Part shown: positions 7,519-16,750 of the stretch, piece by piece | Numbering within the stretch: position 1 is the first letter of the stretch | Layout of the letters: each line of letters begins with the position of its first letter | Assembly: GCA_030653985.1 (NCBI GenBank) | Contig: JAURYJ010000019.1 | Span: 1-35,455 of the forward strand | Length of the DNA stretch: 35,455 bases | Direction: 5' to 3' | From: Methylobacter sp. | GTDB lineage: Bacteria; Pseudomonadota; Gammaproteobacteria; Methylococcales; Methylomonadaceae | Position numbers and translations under genes: made by a program | The notes under the pieces: model-generated | Seen by the model: only the letters and a program-made list of their open reading frames with translations | Told to the model about the DNA's origin: nothing | The model's database searches: none

Positions 7519-8371
7519 TGTTGATACCTCTACTGGTAAACTCGCTCAGTTGAATTTGAATGTTCTGGGTTATCGGACCGACTGAGAAATGCGTCGTTGC
7601 GATTTGCTTGATAGGCCAGATACCAATAATTGAATTACAAACGAATACTTCATCGGCTGATAACAGCTGATCGCGGGTAAACATATGCTCAACGACGGAA
7701 AGACCTTGTTCAACTGAACACGTCATTATAATGCTGCGCATAATACCGGCAATGCCTGATTGATGGAGTGCTGCGGTATAAAGATTATTATTTTTAATGT
7801 AGAACAGATTCGTCATTGTTCCCTCAATAACATAATCATTGATATCCAGCATTAGCCCTTCCTGAATCGCTGAGTCAGTCCATTCTGCTCTCGCCATAAC
7901 CTGTTCAAGCCGGTTCAAATGCTTAATGCCCGCTAAGGCAGGGTTCAAGCCTAGCCGAGTCGCGCAGAAACGCGCGACTATCCCCTGCTCTGAATAGTTT
8001 GTCGGGTAGTCGGGGTAAGGATGAAGACTTAATACGCGAGTAGCTTGAATGACATCCGGTGGCCGATAACCACGTCCACCTGAGCCGCGTGTGACTATAA
8101 TTTTAAGCACAGCCCGGTTGGAAGGCATACTGCGGCAAAGTTTTTCAGCTTCAAGACTAATTAATTCTGCACCGGGAAAAGGGATGTGAAGCCGAAGACA
8201 ACCTGAATTTAACCGATCTAAATGCCGCTGAAGACAAACAGCATGTCCGCCTCTCACTTCAATGGTTTCGAATAATCCATCGCCATATTGAAAACCGCGG
8301 TCGGATATTTCGATATGCTCCTTGCTTTCACCATTGACGAGATAAATAGTGGGCAGAAAAGCGCTGCCCAC
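7508..8371 (-). CDS. pabC: aminodeoxychorismate lyase
   Basis: Predicted 287 aa; a PLP-dependent class IV aminotransferase-fold enzyme that converts 4-amino-4-deoxychorismate to p-aminobenzoate and pyruvate for folate synthesis. Family signatures: DRGFQYGDGLFETIEV near the start, the PLP lysine in LAGIKHLNRLEQVMAR, and EGTMTNLFYIKNN (cofactor phosphate binding). The only conventional start is GTG at 8371-8369, six to eight codons before the homologous region. That GTG forms one arm of a perfect 8-bp hairpin (8349-8371) and lacks a well-placed Shine-Dalgarno sequence, so the true start is uncertain. Sits between fabF and mltG as in other gammaproteobacteria. Confidence 0.9.
   Translation of the reverse strand: MGSAFLPTIYLVNGESKEHIEISDRGFQYGDGLFETIEVRGGHAVCLQRHLDRLNSGCLRLHIPFPGAELISLEAEKLCRSMPSNRAVLKIIVTRGSGGRGYRPPDVIQATRVLSLHPYPDYPTNYSEQGIVARFCATRLGLNPALAGIKHLNRLEQVMARAEWTDSAIQEGLMLDINDYVIEGTMTNLFYIKNNNLYTAALHQSGIAGIMRSIIMTCSVEQGLSVVEHMFTRDQLLSADEVFVCNSIIGIWPIKQIATTHFSVGPITQNIQIQLSEFTSRGINNEQ
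8349..8371. repeat. perfect 8-bp hairpin over the pabC start
   Basis: GTGGGCAG (8349-8356) and CTGCCCAC (8364-8371) pair perfectly around a 7-base loop. On the minus strand the upstream flank extends to GTAGGGTGGGCAG, resembling the GTAGGGTGGG-type REP repeats common in proteobacteria. In mRNA the stem would bury the candidate pabC GTG. Confidence 0.75.
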
Positions 8372-8375
8372 CCTA

Positions 8376-9620
8376 CTACTCGTACCGTTTAAAAATCAAC
8401 GAACCGTTAGTGCCGCCAAAACCGAAGGAATTTGACATGGCCACATCGATTTTCATATTTCTTGCGGTATTCGGCACAAAATCAAGATCGCATTCGGGAT
8501 CTTGATTTTCCAGATTGATGGTCGGCGGAGCAATTTGATTTTTAATACTTAATGCAGTCAACACCGCTTCAATACCGCCTGCTGCACCTAATAGATGGCC
8601 AATCATGGATTTTGTTGAGCTAATTGCAACTTTATAGGCATGATCACCCAAAGCGGCTTTCATCGCCTGGGTTTCGCCAATATCACCGGCCGGCGTTGAT
8701 GTACCATGGGCATTGATGTAATCGACAGCATCCGCATTTAAACCGGCATCACGCAGTGCGTTTTTCATGCAACGTGCTGCGCCTTCGCCACCGACTGAAG
8801 GCGTGGTCATATGGTAAGCGTCACCGCTCATTCCAAAGCCCACTAATTCAGCATAAATTTTTGCGCCACGCGCTTTGGCATGTTCCAATTCTTCAAGAAC
8901 TACAACGCCGGCACCATCACTTAATACAAAGCCGTCTCGATCTTTATCCCAAGGACGACTAGCGGCCTGTGGATTGTCATTGCGGCGTGACAAGGCTTTT
9001 GCCGAGGCAAAACCGCCCATCGCTGTCGGTGATGTTGTGCAGCGCTCTGCGCCGCCTGCAATCATCACGTCGGCATCGCCATATTTAATCAATCGTGCAG
9101 CATCGCCAATGTTGTGCGTACCGGTAGAACAGGCGGTAACAATGGCATAGTTAGGTCCTTTTAATCCGTATTTGATTGAAAGGTTGCCTGAAATCATGTT
9201 GATAATGTTGCCTGGGACAAAGAACGGCGAAATACGTCGCGGGCCGCTTTTATCATAGGTCGCATAGCATTCTTCAATACCGGTAATGCCACCGATACCC
9301 GATCCGATAGCAACGCCGATGCGCTCGGCATTGGCTTCGGTAACTTCAATACCTGAATCTTCAATAGCCTGGCAGCCAGCGGCAATACCATAATGGATAA
9401 ATCCATCCATGCGTTTGGCATCTTTTTCGGGAATATACTGACTGATGTCAAAATTTCTTATGACGCCGCCAAAGGTGGTGGCAAAAGAAGAAATGTCGAA
9501 AGAATCAATTGGGCTTATACCGCTTTTACCATTAATAATCCCATCCCATGTTTCTGAGACCGTATTAGCTAAAGGCGTGATTGCGCCTAATCCAGTTATG
9601 ACAACTCGGCGTTTGCTCAA
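8376..9620 (-). CDS. fabF: beta-ketoacyl-ACP synthase II
   Basis: Predicted 414 aa. FabF condenses malonyl-ACP with acyl-ACP in chain elongation and is the synthase tied to temperature control of unsaturated fatty acids. The thiolase-fold triad is visible: Cys in [13 protein letters not shown] (about 165), His in [11 protein letters not shown] (about 305), His in [15 protein letters not shown] (about 342). The C-terminal [14 protein letters not shown] is typical. Length matches the family (about 412). acpP lies upstream with a 222-bp gap containing a diverged 48-bp-type repeat, so fabF may need readthrough from the acpP promoter or its own promoter. Confidence 0.97.
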   Translation of the reverse strand: MSKRRVVITGLGAITPLANTVSETWDGIINGKSGISPIDSFDISSFATTFGGVIRNFDISQYIPEKDAKRMDGFIHYGIAAGCQAIEDSGIEVTEANAERIGVAIGSGIGGITGIEECYATYDKSGPRRISPFFVPGNIINMISGNLSIKYGLKGPNYAIVTACSTGTHNIGDAARLIKYGDADVMIAGGAERCTTSPTAMGGFASAKALSRRNDNPQAASRPWDKDRDGFVLSDGAGVVVLEELEHAKARGAKIYAELVGFGMSGDAYHMTTPSVGGEGAARCMKNALRDAGLNADAVDYINAHGTSTPAGDIGETQAMKAALGDHAYKVAISSTKSMIGHLLGAAGGIEAVLTALSIKNQIAPPTINLENQDPECDLDFVPNTARNMKIDVAMSNSFGFGGTNGSLIFKRYE

Positions 9621-9842
9621 TGTGATTTACCGTAAGAAAAATAAAGGCGGGAATAAAGGATTAGATAGGTCGATAGTGCAACGTAACACTGCAATCGAAG
9701 CACTACCTTGGGTTACGCTACGCTCGGCAATTTCTCCTGATTGCTCTACCTCCTGCATCCAGGCAGTCATCGGTTTGTGCTCCATGCGTCGCTTGATCCC
9801 CCATCCTTGGGAGGTCGTAACCCAACCTACAAAAATCAGTTT
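9621..9842. repeat. dispersed repeat copy between acpP and fabF
   Basis: 9749-9796 aligns over its whole length to the 48-bp unit at the left edge (starts CCTCCTGCATCC, then GCAGTC, TCGG, GCTCC, TGCGT) with scattered substitutions, and 9725-9748 resembles the second half of another copy. It is followed by CCATCCTTGGGAGGTCGT, as after the left-edge array, then TAACCCAACCTAC at 9818-9830. 9690-9725 (TTGGGTTACGCTACGCTCGG) resembles other REP-like DNA. No gene is visible here. Confidence 0.75.
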
Positions 9843-10076
9843 TTAAGAAGCGTTTTTTACTACGTAATCGATAGCTTGCTGAACAGTTGTGATTTTTTCA
9901 GCTTCATCGTCTGGAATTTCGCATTCGAATTCTTCTTCAAGAGCCATGACGAGTTCAACTGTATCAAGAGAATCAGCACCAAGATCATCTACAAATGAAG
10001 CATCAGTAGCAATATCTTCTTTAACACCCAATTGTTCTGCAACAATCTTTTTTACTCGTTCTTCAATGTTACTCAT
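9843..10076 (-). CDS. acpP: acyl carrier protein
   Basis: Predicted 77 aa from [17 protein letters not shown]; the SD sequence GAGGATAATAACT precedes this ATG, so the longer in-frame start at 10106 is not used. AcpP carries growing acyl chains on 4'-phosphopantetheine attached to the serine of [20 protein letters not shown]. Strongly acidic, normal length. It has its own promoter in the 188-bp gap after fabG, fitting its need for high expression. Confidence 0.97.
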   Translation of the reverse strand: MSNIEERVKKIVAEQLGVKEDIATDASFVDDLGADSLDTVELVMALEEEFECEIPDDEAEKITTVQQAIDYVVKNAS

Positions 10077-10159
10077 AGTTATTATCCTCAAACACTGTAA
10101 GTTCACCAGGGTCTAGCCTGAAACCTACAATAGTATTGTTATTAATTTTATTTGAAATC

Positions 10160-10182
10160 CCGTCTCCGGAAATTCCAGACGG
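10160..10182 (-). promoter_or_regulatory. stem-loop at the 5' end of the acpP leader
   Basis: CCGTCT (10160-10165) pairs with AGACGG (10177-10182), with extra GGAA/TTCC complementarity inside. It falls within a base or two of the predicted transcript start, the position where 5' stem-loops protect mRNAs from decay. It has no U-run, so a terminator for fabG is less likely. Confidence 0.45.
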
Positions 10183-10189
10183 CGGGCGA

Positions 10190-10219
10190 ATTATACTTTA
10201 TATTGCAATAATGTCACAA
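10190..10219 (-). promoter_or_regulatory. sigma-70 promoter for acpP
   Basis: On the minus strand TTGTGA (10219-10214) is followed after 18 bases by a perfect TATAAT (10195-10190). The start point would be near 10183, giving a leader of about 105 nt for acpP. It lies downstream of the fabG stop. Confidence 0.65.
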
Positions 10220-10263
10220 TAATAAGGCATGAACGTACTGTTATGACCTATAGGCGACACCTC

Positions 10264-10992
10264 TTACGGCATGAACATGCCACCATTGACATGAATATTT
10301 TCACCGGTAATATACGCTGCACCATCAGAAGCCAGGAATGAAACCGTATGGGCGATCTCTTCTGCCTTACCCAAACGAGACAGAGGAATAGATGACAGTA
10401 GGGCATTCTTAATATCATCACCCAGCTCCTTAGTCATATCGGTATCAATAAATCCAGGCGACACCGTATTGATAGTAATATTGCGCGACCCCACTTCTTT
10501 GGCCATGGATTTGGCAAAGCCAACCATACCGGCCTTTGCGGCGGCATAATTTGCCTGCCCGGCATTGCCGGTTGCACCGACAACCGATGAAACATTGATA
10601 ATACGGCCTGTTTTGGCTTTCATCATGCCTCGCAGTACTGCTTTGCTCATACGAAAAACCGAAGTCAGATTAGTGCTGATAATATCATCCCACTCTTCAT
10701 CTTTCATACGCATCAACAAATTATCACGAGTGATGCCGGCATTATTAACCAATACCGCAGGCGCCCCAAACTCGTCATTAACCATTTTCATGACTTCTGC
10801 GATAGATTCCGGATTAGCGACGTCAAGCTTCAAGCCCTTGCCCTGCTCACCTAGATAGGCAGAAATTGAATCGGCGCCGTTATCGGTGGTGGCGGTACCA
10901 ATAACAAAAAAACCATCCTGAGCCAATCTGGCTGCGATTGCTCGACCGATACCGCGACTGGCACCCGTCACTAAAGCTATTTTTTTAGCCAT
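10264..10992 (-). CDS. fabG: 3-oxoacyl-ACP reductase
   Basis: Predicted 242 aa. FabG reduces beta-ketoacyl-ACP with NADPH in each elongation cycle. It is a classical short-chain dehydrogenase: TGASRGIGRAIA (NADPH binding, about 9-20), NNAG at about 87, catalytic Ser in INVSSVVGATGNAGQANY, and YAAAKAG (Tyr/Lys pair), ending in ITGENIHVNGGMFMP. The start overlaps the fabD stop by 8 bases, so translation is coupled. Confidence 0.97.
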   Translation of the reverse strand: MAKKIALVTGASRGIGRAIAARLAQDGFFVIGTATTDNGADSISAYLGEQGKGLKLDVANPESIAEVMKMVNDEFGAPAVLVNNAGITRDNLLMRMKDEEWDDIISTNLTSVFRMSKAVLRGMMKAKTGRIINVSSVVGATGNAGQANYAAAKAGMVGFAKSMAKEVGSRNITINTVSPGFIDTDMTKELGDDIKNALLSSIPLSRLGKAEEIAHTVSFLASDGAAYITGENIHVNGGMFMP

Positions 10993-11935
10993 TGAGTTGC
11001 TCCAATACTATATTGAATGATTCCGAATCATAAATGGATCTATGCTCGGCATCCTTGGCGATACGTTTATTCAATCCGATTAATGCCTTGCCGGGACCGC
11101 ATTCAACAAAACAGGTAACGCCCTGATCATGCATAAACTTGATACTGTCAGCCCAACGCACAGGCTTATAGAGTTGTTCTTTTAATGCGTTACGGATGAC
11201 TTCAGGGGCGCTGTGCGATGCGACATCTACGTTATGAATCAGCGTCATTTTTGGCGTATCAATAACCGTATTCTGCAATTGTTGATCCAGCTTTTTAGCT
11301 GCCGATTCCATTAATGCACAATGCGAAGGCACGCTGACCGACAACAGTACGACTTTTTTGGCGCCCGTCGCTTTTGCCGCCAACATGGCTCTTTCTACGG
11401 CAGCAACATTGCCTGCAATAACCACCTGCCCCGGCGAATTGAAGTTAACCGCAGAAACGATTTCATTCTCAGCCGCATCGATACAAACCTTAACAACTTG
11501 ATGATCTTCAAGGCCCAAAATTGCCGCCATCGCGCCAACACCAGGAGGTACTGCTTCCTGCATCAAACGCCCTCTTGCAGCAACCAGTCTTATGCCATCT
11601 TCAAATGACAGAGCCTCCGAACAAACCAAGGCGGTATATTCTCCCAGACTATGTCCAGCCATCCACGCGGGGCGAACACTACTGTGCTTACACCAAACCT
11701 CCCAAACGGCGACACCGGCAGCCAGCATGGCAGGCTGGGTATTATGGGTTTGATTAAGCTCTTCTTCTGAACCCTGAGAAACAATTGACCATAGATCCTT
11801 GCCCAGCACATCAGATGCTCGTTCAAATACATGCCTTACTTCAGGATAGCGGGCAGCCAAATCCGTTAACATGCCGACTGATTGCGACCCTTGTCCTGGA
11901 AAAACAAAAGCTAAATTATAAGTTTGGTTATTCAT
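10985..11935 (-). CDS. fabD: malonyl-CoA:ACP transacylase
   Basis: Predicted 316 aa. FabD transfers malonyl from CoA to ACP to supply extender units. It shows FPGQGSQSVGM at the N-terminus, the catalytic serine in AGHSLGEYTALV (about 94), the malonyl-selecting arginine region (LVAARGRLMQEA), and the catalytic His in SVPSHCALM. Length is normal. It is 12 bases downstream of fabH and overlaps fabG. Confidence 0.97.
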   Translation of the reverse strand: MNNQTYNLAFVFPGQGSQSVGMLTDLAARYPEVRHVFERASDVLGKDLWSIVSQGSEEELNQTHNTQPAMLAAGVAVWEVWCKHSSVRPAWMAGHSLGEYTALVCSEALSFEDGIRLVAARGRLMQEAVPPGVGAMAAILGLEDHQVVKVCIDAAENEIVSAVNFNSPGQVVIAGNVAAVERAMLAAKATGAKKVVLLSVSVPSHCALMESAAKKLDQQLQNTVIDTPKMTLIHNVDVASHSAPEVIRNALKEQLYKPVRWADSIKFMHDQGVTCFVECGPGKALIGLNKRIAKDAEHRSIYDSESFNIVLEQLNG

Positions 11936-11947
11936 TTTAATACGCTT

Positions 11948-12916
11948 TTAGTACTTAATTAATGCAGAACCCCAAGTGAATCCTGCGCCAAACGCTTCAA
12001 GCAACACGACTTGTCCGCGTTGAATCCGACCATCCCGAACACCTTCATTGAGGGCGAGCAGCACGGAGGCAGATGAAGTATTCCCCTGAGTCTCAAGGGT
12101 CAAAATAACATGATCCATGGACATTTTTAATTTTTTTGCTGTCGCCGCTATAATCCGCATGTTCGCTTGGTGAGGAACCAGCCAGTCAATATCGGATTGC
12201 TGCATGTTATTTGCAGCCAGCGTTTCATCGACTATGCGCCCCAGCGTGTTGACAGCCACCTTGAACACTTCGTTGCCGCGCATGTTGATGTAACCTGCTT
12301 CATCTTTATTTGCCTCGGTAGCCGCCTGAGGATTTGGACAATACAATAGGTCTTCATATTCGCCATCAGAATGAATATGCGTCGACAAAACACCGGCATT
12401 ATCCGATGCACTCAGTAATACCGCACCGGCACCATCACCAAATAAAATACAAGTTCCCCGGTCCGTCCAGTCAACAACGCGCGAACAGATTTCAGAGCCC
12501 ACAACAAGAACCATCTTGGCAGCACCCGATTTTATATATTGATCGGCAATACTCAACGCAAAAATCGAACCTGAACATGCGGCCTGCACATCAAAGGCAA
12601 CGCAGTTTTTAATACCCAAACGCCGCTGCAATAAACAGCCGGTACTGGGGTAAACACGATCAGGCGTCCCGGTAGCAACGATAATCAAATCGATGTCTTC
12701 GGGATCACATGCGGCAGCTGCTATAGCCTGTCTTGCCGCGATTTCAGCCATGCTTGAGGCTGTTTCGTCAGCGCCTGCAATGCGACGACTTTTAATGCCG
12801 GTACGCTCAAAAATCCAGCTATCGGAAGTATCAACAGTTTGTGATATTTGTTCATTGGTGCGAACTTCTTCCGGCAAATAACCACCGGTACCGATTACTT
12901 TTGAATATCGCGTCAT
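11948..12916 (-). CDS. fabH: beta-ketoacyl-ACP synthase III
   Basis: Predicted 322 aa. FabH starts fatty acid synthesis by condensing acetyl-CoA with malonyl-ACP. Catalytic Cys in [14 protein letters not shown] (about 113), His in [12 protein letters not shown] (about 249) and Asn in [12 protein letters not shown] (about 279) form the expected triad. The ATG overlaps the plsX stop by four bases (ATGA, 12916-12913). Confidence 0.97.
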   Translation of the reverse strand: MTRYSKVIGTGGYLPEEVRTNEQISQTVDTSDSWIFERTGIKSRRIAGADETASSMAEIAARQAIAAAACDPEDIDLIIVATGTPDRVYPSTGCLLQRRLGIKNCVAFDVQAACSGSIFALSIADQYIKSGAAKMVLVVGSEICSRVVDWTDRGTCILFGDGAGAVLLSASDNAGVLSTHIHSDGEYEDLLYCPNPQAATEANKDEAGYINMRGNEVFKVAVNTLGRIVDETLAANNMQQSDIDWLVPHQANMRIIAATAKKLKMSMDHVILTLETQGNTSSASVLLALNEGVRDGRIQRGQVVLLEAFGAGFTWGSALIKY

Positions 12917-13941
12917 GCATGCTCTCTCAGTGCCAAGGTTTTTTCGACTTGTTCGCTTATTTTTTTGATAACGTCTTTTTTAACTTCAATCTCAGCAAGA
13001 TGAATAGCTGTTTTAAACGCCAGCACATCAGCGCCACCATGACTTTTAATGACTAACCCGCGTAAACCTAAAAAGCTTGCACCATTATACAAGCGCGGAT
13101 CGATACGCTTTTTAAAAGATTTAAGCACCGGATAGACCAGCAATCCTGCCAATTTGGTAAAAATATTTTTGCCAAAAGCCTCTTTTAACGCAGTACCTAT
13201 CATTTTTGCCGCACCTTCAATAGCCTTGAGCGCAACATTACCCACAAAACCATCGGTAACAATCAAATCAACCTGAACATGGCCCGCATTTAAAGAGTTA
13301 CCTTCCACATAACCTATATAGTTTAACGACGAATTTTCCAGTAATTTTGCAGCCGCTTTAACCTGCTCATTACCTTTCATATCTTCTTCACCAATATTTA
13401 ACAAGCCCACCCTGGGATTATCAATATTTTCAACCGCTTTAACCAGTTCCGCACCCATCACCGCAAATTGAAAAAGGTGTTCTGCCGTACAATCCACATT
13501 TGCTCCCAAATCAAGCACATGGGTATGCCCGCTAATTGACGGCAACGTCGAAATAATCGCTGGACGACTGATACCGGGGATCATTTTAAGGACAAATCGG
13601 GCAGTCGCCATTAAAGCCCCGGTGTTTCCGGCACTAACGCAGGCATCTGCACGACCGTCATGAACGAGGTTGATGGCAACCCGCATAGACGAGTCTTTTT
13701 TATTTTTTAACGCTTTGGACGGAGACTCATCCATTTCAACGCATTGGGATGCGTGCTGAATGGTAAGCCTATCTTGATAATTAATTAATGCCTGTGCCAA
13801 CTGTTGCTTGAGAACAGTTTCGTCACCCACTAAAATTAGTTTTAAGTCTGGATTGTTCTTTAAACAATCCAATGATGCCGGTATGGTAACTTCAGGACCG
13901 TGATCCCCGCCCATTGCATCAATCGAAATTGTTAGGCTCAC
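12913..13941 (-). CDS. plsX: phosphate acyltransferase PlsX
   Basis: Predicted 342 aa. PlsX makes acyl-phosphate from acyl-ACP, feeding PlsY in phospholipid synthesis. It starts [20 protein letters not shown], the family N-terminus, and contains [12 protein letters not shown] and [18 protein letters not shown]. The adjacency rpmF-plsX-fabH is universal in this operon type and links membrane lipid and ribosome production. Confidence 0.96.
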   Translation of the reverse strand: MSLTISIDAMGGDHGPEVTIPASLDCLKNNPDLKLILVGDETVLKQQLAQALINYQDRLTIQHASQCVEMDESPSKALKNKKDSSMRVAINLVHDGRADACVSAGNTGALMATARFVLKMIPGISRPAIISTLPSISGHTHVLDLGANVDCTAEHLFQFAVMGAELVKAVENIDNPRVGLLNIGEEDMKGNEQVKAAAKLLENSSLNYIGYVEGNSLNAGHVQVDLIVTDGFVGNVALKAIEGAAKMIGTALKEAFGKNIFTKLAGLLVYPVLKSFKKRIDPRLYNGASFLGLRGLVIKSHGGADVLAFKTAIHLAEIEVKKDVIKKISEQVEKTLALREHA

Positions 13942-13974
13942 GCTTACGGATAACTCCTGAGTTATTACAAAGAA

Positions 13975-14001
13975 GCCGAAGCTGATCTGATCAGCTTCGG
14001 C
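13975..14001. terminator. strong palindrome between rpmF and plsX
   Basis: GCCGAAGCTGA (13975-13985) pairs perfectly with TCAGCTTCGGC (13991-14001) around a 5-base loop. On the minus strand it is followed only by TTCTTTGT, a weak U-run, so it may act as an attenuator or mRNA processing point that lets rpmF be made in excess of the downstream fab genes. Confidence 0.5.
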
Positions 14002-14032
14002 ATATCATTATGCTACAAGAGCGGAAGATTGA

Positions 14033-14215
14033 TTAATCTTCGCTGCCATTGCTTACAATTTGACGACCTTTAAAGAAACCGTCTGGAGTCATGTGATGAC
14101 GAATATGAGTTTCACCCGTGATTGGATCCTGTGATAAGGTTCTACCAGTTAACGCATCGTGTGAACGACGTTGACCACGTCTTGAACGCGATACTTTACT
14201 TTTTTGTACGGCCAT
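14033..14215 (-). CDS. rpmF: 50S ribosomal protein L32
   Basis: Predicted 60 aa, starting [20 protein letters not shown], the typical bacterial L32 N-terminus, and basic throughout. This copy lacks the four zinc-binding cysteines, as in other proteobacteria. The start overlaps the yceD stop as TAATG, so the pair is coupled. A strong palindrome follows before plsX. Confidence 0.97.
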   Translation of the reverse strand: MAVQKSKVSRSRRGQRRSHDALTGRTLSQDPITGETHIRHHMTPDGFFKGRQIVSNGSED

Positions 14216-14742
14216 TATAAATCTCCAGTGTTTTTAAATTTGGCTAAGATGGAAAAAGGATTTTTGGTGGGCGACTCCTGCTCATTAAGTGCAAAATCCG
14301 CCTCTTTATTACCAGACTTATGAGCGAGACAATTGTGCGAGTGCCTGGGGAATGCAGGCAAAATAAGCAATAATTCGTCTTCGACAATGTTTTTTAAAGG
14401 CATTTTACCCTCAACAACTAACAGTGGCTCGTAATCCTCGGGTAATCTGTCTGCTTGATCTATTGAAGTAACAATACCTAGCTTAACGGTATGCTTGACA
14501 GGCCACGACACTGCCTGTAGGCAATTTTGACATTCAAGCTCCAGAACTGCTTCCATGTATCCCTCAATTTTGGCCAACCTTCCTTCCCGACCAAAAAAAA
14601 GATCCACAGTTACAGCTCCTGTCTCGTCAAACAGTAAATCTGCCAAACGATCCAAGCTACTTACGGGTATTTGTCCCTTCAATTCACCACGCTTATCAGC
14701 GAGGTGCAAGGGATCTATATATTCAGGTAATCGAGCTAACAT
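14215..14742 (-). CDS. yceD: YceD/DUF177 family protein (23S rRNA accumulation)
   Basis: Predicted 175 aa from [23 protein letters not shown]; the frame is open 84 codons further upstream, but that part runs into the neighbouring gene and shows no family similarity. YceD-type proteins lie upstream of rpmF in most bacteria and affect 23S rRNA accumulation. Family features: [15 protein letters not shown], the CQNCLQ motif at the centre, and an acidic stretch ([31 protein letters not shown]). No Shine-Dalgarno sequence precedes the ATG. Confidence 0.9.
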   Translation of the reverse strand: MLARLPEYIDPLHLADKRGELKGQIPVSSLDRLADLLFDETGAVTVDLFFGREGRLAKIEGYMEAVLELECQNCLQAVSWPVKHTVKLGIVTSIDQADRLPEDYEPLLVVEGKMPLKNIVEDELLLILPAFPRHSHNCLAHKSGNKEADFALNEQESPTKNPFSILAKFKNTGDL

Positions 14743-14751
14743 AACCGAGCA

Positions 14752-14780
14752 ATGGTATATGGAAACAACAAACTCGTCAA
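14752..14780 (-). promoter_or_regulatory. candidate promoter for the yceD-rpmF-fab operon
   Basis: On the minus strand TTGACG (14780-14775) is followed after 17 bases by TACCAT (14757-14752). The start point would be only a few bases before the yceD ATG (14742). Together with the missing Shine-Dalgarno sequence this suggests a very short leader or leaderless transcript. Confidence 0.4.
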
Positions 14781-14803
14781 ATCTGTGTGCAGTATCTTTA
14801 TCA

Positions 14804-15307
14804 TTATTTAACAATAACAGGCTTATTGGCAAGTTCATTAGGGTTATGGGTACCGGGCGGAAAATGCGCTGCCAACAACAGCGTAATACGCTCGATGCCT
14901 CGTATTGAGCCATGCAAAAAATCACCCTGTTTGAATTCTTTCTGCATAGCTGCGGCTGTCGCATCCCACTCGGCTTGCGCCACGCGCTTGGCAATCCCCC
15001 GGTCTGCGATAATATGAACTTCCCGATCTGCCAGTAACAGATAAATCAACACACCGCTGTTCTCTTCGGTATCCCAGACCCGTAAATTTGAAAACACCTC
15101 TATCGCGCGCTGCCGAGCCGATATGCCACGCCAAACCCTAGCCAATGCCAGCGTATTTTCAACAGCAAAACGAAGCTCGCCACGATGCTGAAGCTCGGAC
15201 TGCTGTACTGCGTGTTCTATCTCGGCCAACACAACCTTAGGAAACGACACGCGCCAGCGCCATGGCGGCATAAGAGCATGTCGAAACCAACGCTTAATAT
15301 TTACCAT
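14804..15307 (-). CDS. TPM-domain protein, small paralogue
   Basis: Predicted 167 aa from MVNIKRWFRH; a longer in-frame start at 15355 lies inside the neighbouring Gly-rich coding region and gives an implausible Arg/Trp-rich leader. It has a TPM (TLP18.3/Psb32/MOLO-1) domain: ELRFAVENTLAL, then NSGVLIYLLLADREVHIIADRGIAKRV. No signal peptide is apparent, so it is probably membrane-associated or cytoplasmic. It overlaps the 3' end of the larger TPM gene by 7 bases. The trio with lemA is a common bacterial arrangement; its molecular function is unknown. Confidence 0.8.
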   Translation of the reverse strand: MVNIKRWFRHALMPPWRWRVSFPKVVLAEIEHAVQQSELQHRGELRFAVENTLALARVWRGISARQRAIEVFSNLRVWDTEENSGVLIYLLLADREVHIIADRGIAKRVAQAEWDATAAAMQKEFKQGDFLHGSIRGIERITLLLAAHFPPGTHNPNELANKPVIVK

Positions 15308-16143
15308 GATCCTGATGCGCCTCCTCCGCCAAAGCCACCGCCACCACCGCTCCATGAGCCACCACCACTCCCGCCAAAGCCGCCTCCGTTAGACAATCCG
15401 CGCCCACCCGTTGAACGGACACTGACAATAAAAAAAATCATTATCCCGACAAATAACGCTACCGAAAAAGCTAAGCCTAAAACCAGTACGGCCACGATGC
15501 CACTACCCAATCCCGCCAGCGTGCCAGCCATGACTCGTCCCACCACGACTGACAGCATAAAACCTACGATTAAGCCACCCATCAAAATGAATAGGAAGGT
15601 CCCCTCATCCAGTCCTTCAGTCAAACTTTCAGTCGGCGTCGGCAAGGCCTCACCTTCAATCAACTTCATTAGCTGCATAATCCCCGAATCAATGCCGCCA
15701 GCGTAGTCACCCTTCTTAAAATACGGGGTAATGGTCTCGGCAATTACCCGCTTGGCAACCGCATCGGGAATAACCCCCTCCAGGCCGTAGCCGACTTCCA
15801 TCCGCAGCTTTCGGTCATCTTTGGCAACGATCAGGATAAGGCCATCATCAACACCTTTGCGCCCAAGCTCCCATAAGTCAGCGACTTCTATGCCAAATTC
15901 GGCTATATCTTTAGGTCCAGTGGTCGGAACGATTAATACCGCAATCTGACTGCCTTTTTTCGCTTCAAACGCAGCCAGCTTATTTTCCAGCGCCGCGATT
16001 TGCTCGACGTTAAGTGTAGAGGTCAGATCGGTGACGCGCTGCGATAACTCGGGAACGCCAACTACGGCCCAGATTGTTATGCAAAATAACAACAAGAAAA
16101 ACCCGAGTCCGTAGCGAACTCGGGGAAATATCAGAGATAACAT
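15301..16143 (-). CDS. TPM-domain membrane protein, YgcG-like
   Basis: Predicted 280 aa. There is an N-terminal signal/anchor at about 11-29 (YGLGFFLLLFCITIWAVVGV), then a periplasmic TPM domain (about 34-165) with QIAVLIVPTTGPKDIAEFG, DDGLILIVAKDDRKLRMEVGYGLEGVIPDA and the YFKKGDYAGGI end. Two transmembrane segments follow at about 183-250, and a C-terminal tail made almost only of Gly and Ser. The architecture matches YgcG-like proteins found next to lemA. It overlaps the next gene by 7 bases and lies one base from lemA. Confidence 0.88.
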   Translation of the reverse strand: MLSLIFPRVRYGLGFFLLLFCITIWAVVGVPELSQRVTDLTSTLNVEQIAALENKLAAFEAKKGSQIAVLIVPTTGPKDIAEFGIEVADLWELGRKGVDDGLILIVAKDDRKLRMEVGYGLEGVIPDAVAKRVIAETITPYFKKGDYAGGIDSGIMQLMKLIEGEALPTPTESLTEGLDEGTFLFILMGGLIVGFMLSVVVGRVMAGTLAGLGSGIVAVLVLGLAFSVALFVGIMIFFIVSVRSTGGRGLSNGGGFGGSGGGSWSGGGGGFGGGGASGSW

Positions 16144-16144
16144 A

Positions 16145-16750
16145 TTAATGACTATTCACCGTTGCAGGAGAACCAAAGTCCACTTTGGGCGGAACCGCAA
16201 TGGCTTGTTCATTTTCTACCGTAAAGCTTGGCTTGGTTCGGTAACCGAACATCATCGCAGTCAGGTTAGAAGGGAAAGAGCGCACGGTAATGTTGTATTC
16301 CTTGACCGCCGCAATGTAGCGATTGCGCGCCACGGTAATACGATTTTCGGTGCCTTCTAATTGAGCCTGTAAATCACGAAACAGACCATCGGCTTTCAAT
16401 TGCGGATAGCTTTCAGCCACCGCCAACAGCCGTGAAATCGCACTGGTCATTTGCCCCTGAGCGGCGATAAACTTTTGAAACGCTTGCTCATCATTAACCA
16501 ATTCGGGTGTAGCCTGTAACGCTCCGACTTTGGCGCGAGCTTCGGTCACTTCGACCAGCACATCCTTTTCGTGAGCCGCGTAGCCTTTCACCACATTGAC
16601 TAAATTAGGCACCAGATCAGCGCGGCGTTGATACTGATTCAGCACCTCCGCCCAAGTCGCCTTAATGTCCTCGTCGCTGGACTGTAGCGCGTTATAACCG
16701 CAACCGGACAAAACCATCATCACCAACAAAACAATCAGCTGTTTAAACAT
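16145..16750 (-). CDS. lemA: LemA family lipoprotein
   Basis: Predicted 201 aa. The N-terminus is a lipoprotein signal peptide with lipobox VLSGC (Cys at about 17). The mature part is the helical LemA domain, recognisable from LNQYQRRADLVPNLVNVVKGYAAHEKDVLVEVTEARAKVGA and TVARNRYIAAVKEYNITVRSFPSNLTAMMFGY. Function is unresolved in the family. It is cotranscribed with the two TPM genes downstream, one base from the first. Confidence 0.93.
   Translation of the reverse strand: MFKQLIVLLVMMVLSGCGYNALQSSDEDIKATWAEVLNQYQRRADLVPNLVNVVKGYAAHEKDVLVEVTEARAKVGALQATPELVNDEQAFQKFIAAQGQMTSAISRLLAVAESYPQLKADGLFRDLQAQLEGTENRITVARNRYIAAVKEYNITVRSFPSNLTAMMFGYRTKPSFTVENEQAIAVPPKVDFGSPATVNSH

Noticed and set aside
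15185..15706. Plus-strand proline-rich open frame
   Set aside because: It is the antisense shadow of the Gly/Ser-rich tail of the TPM protein.
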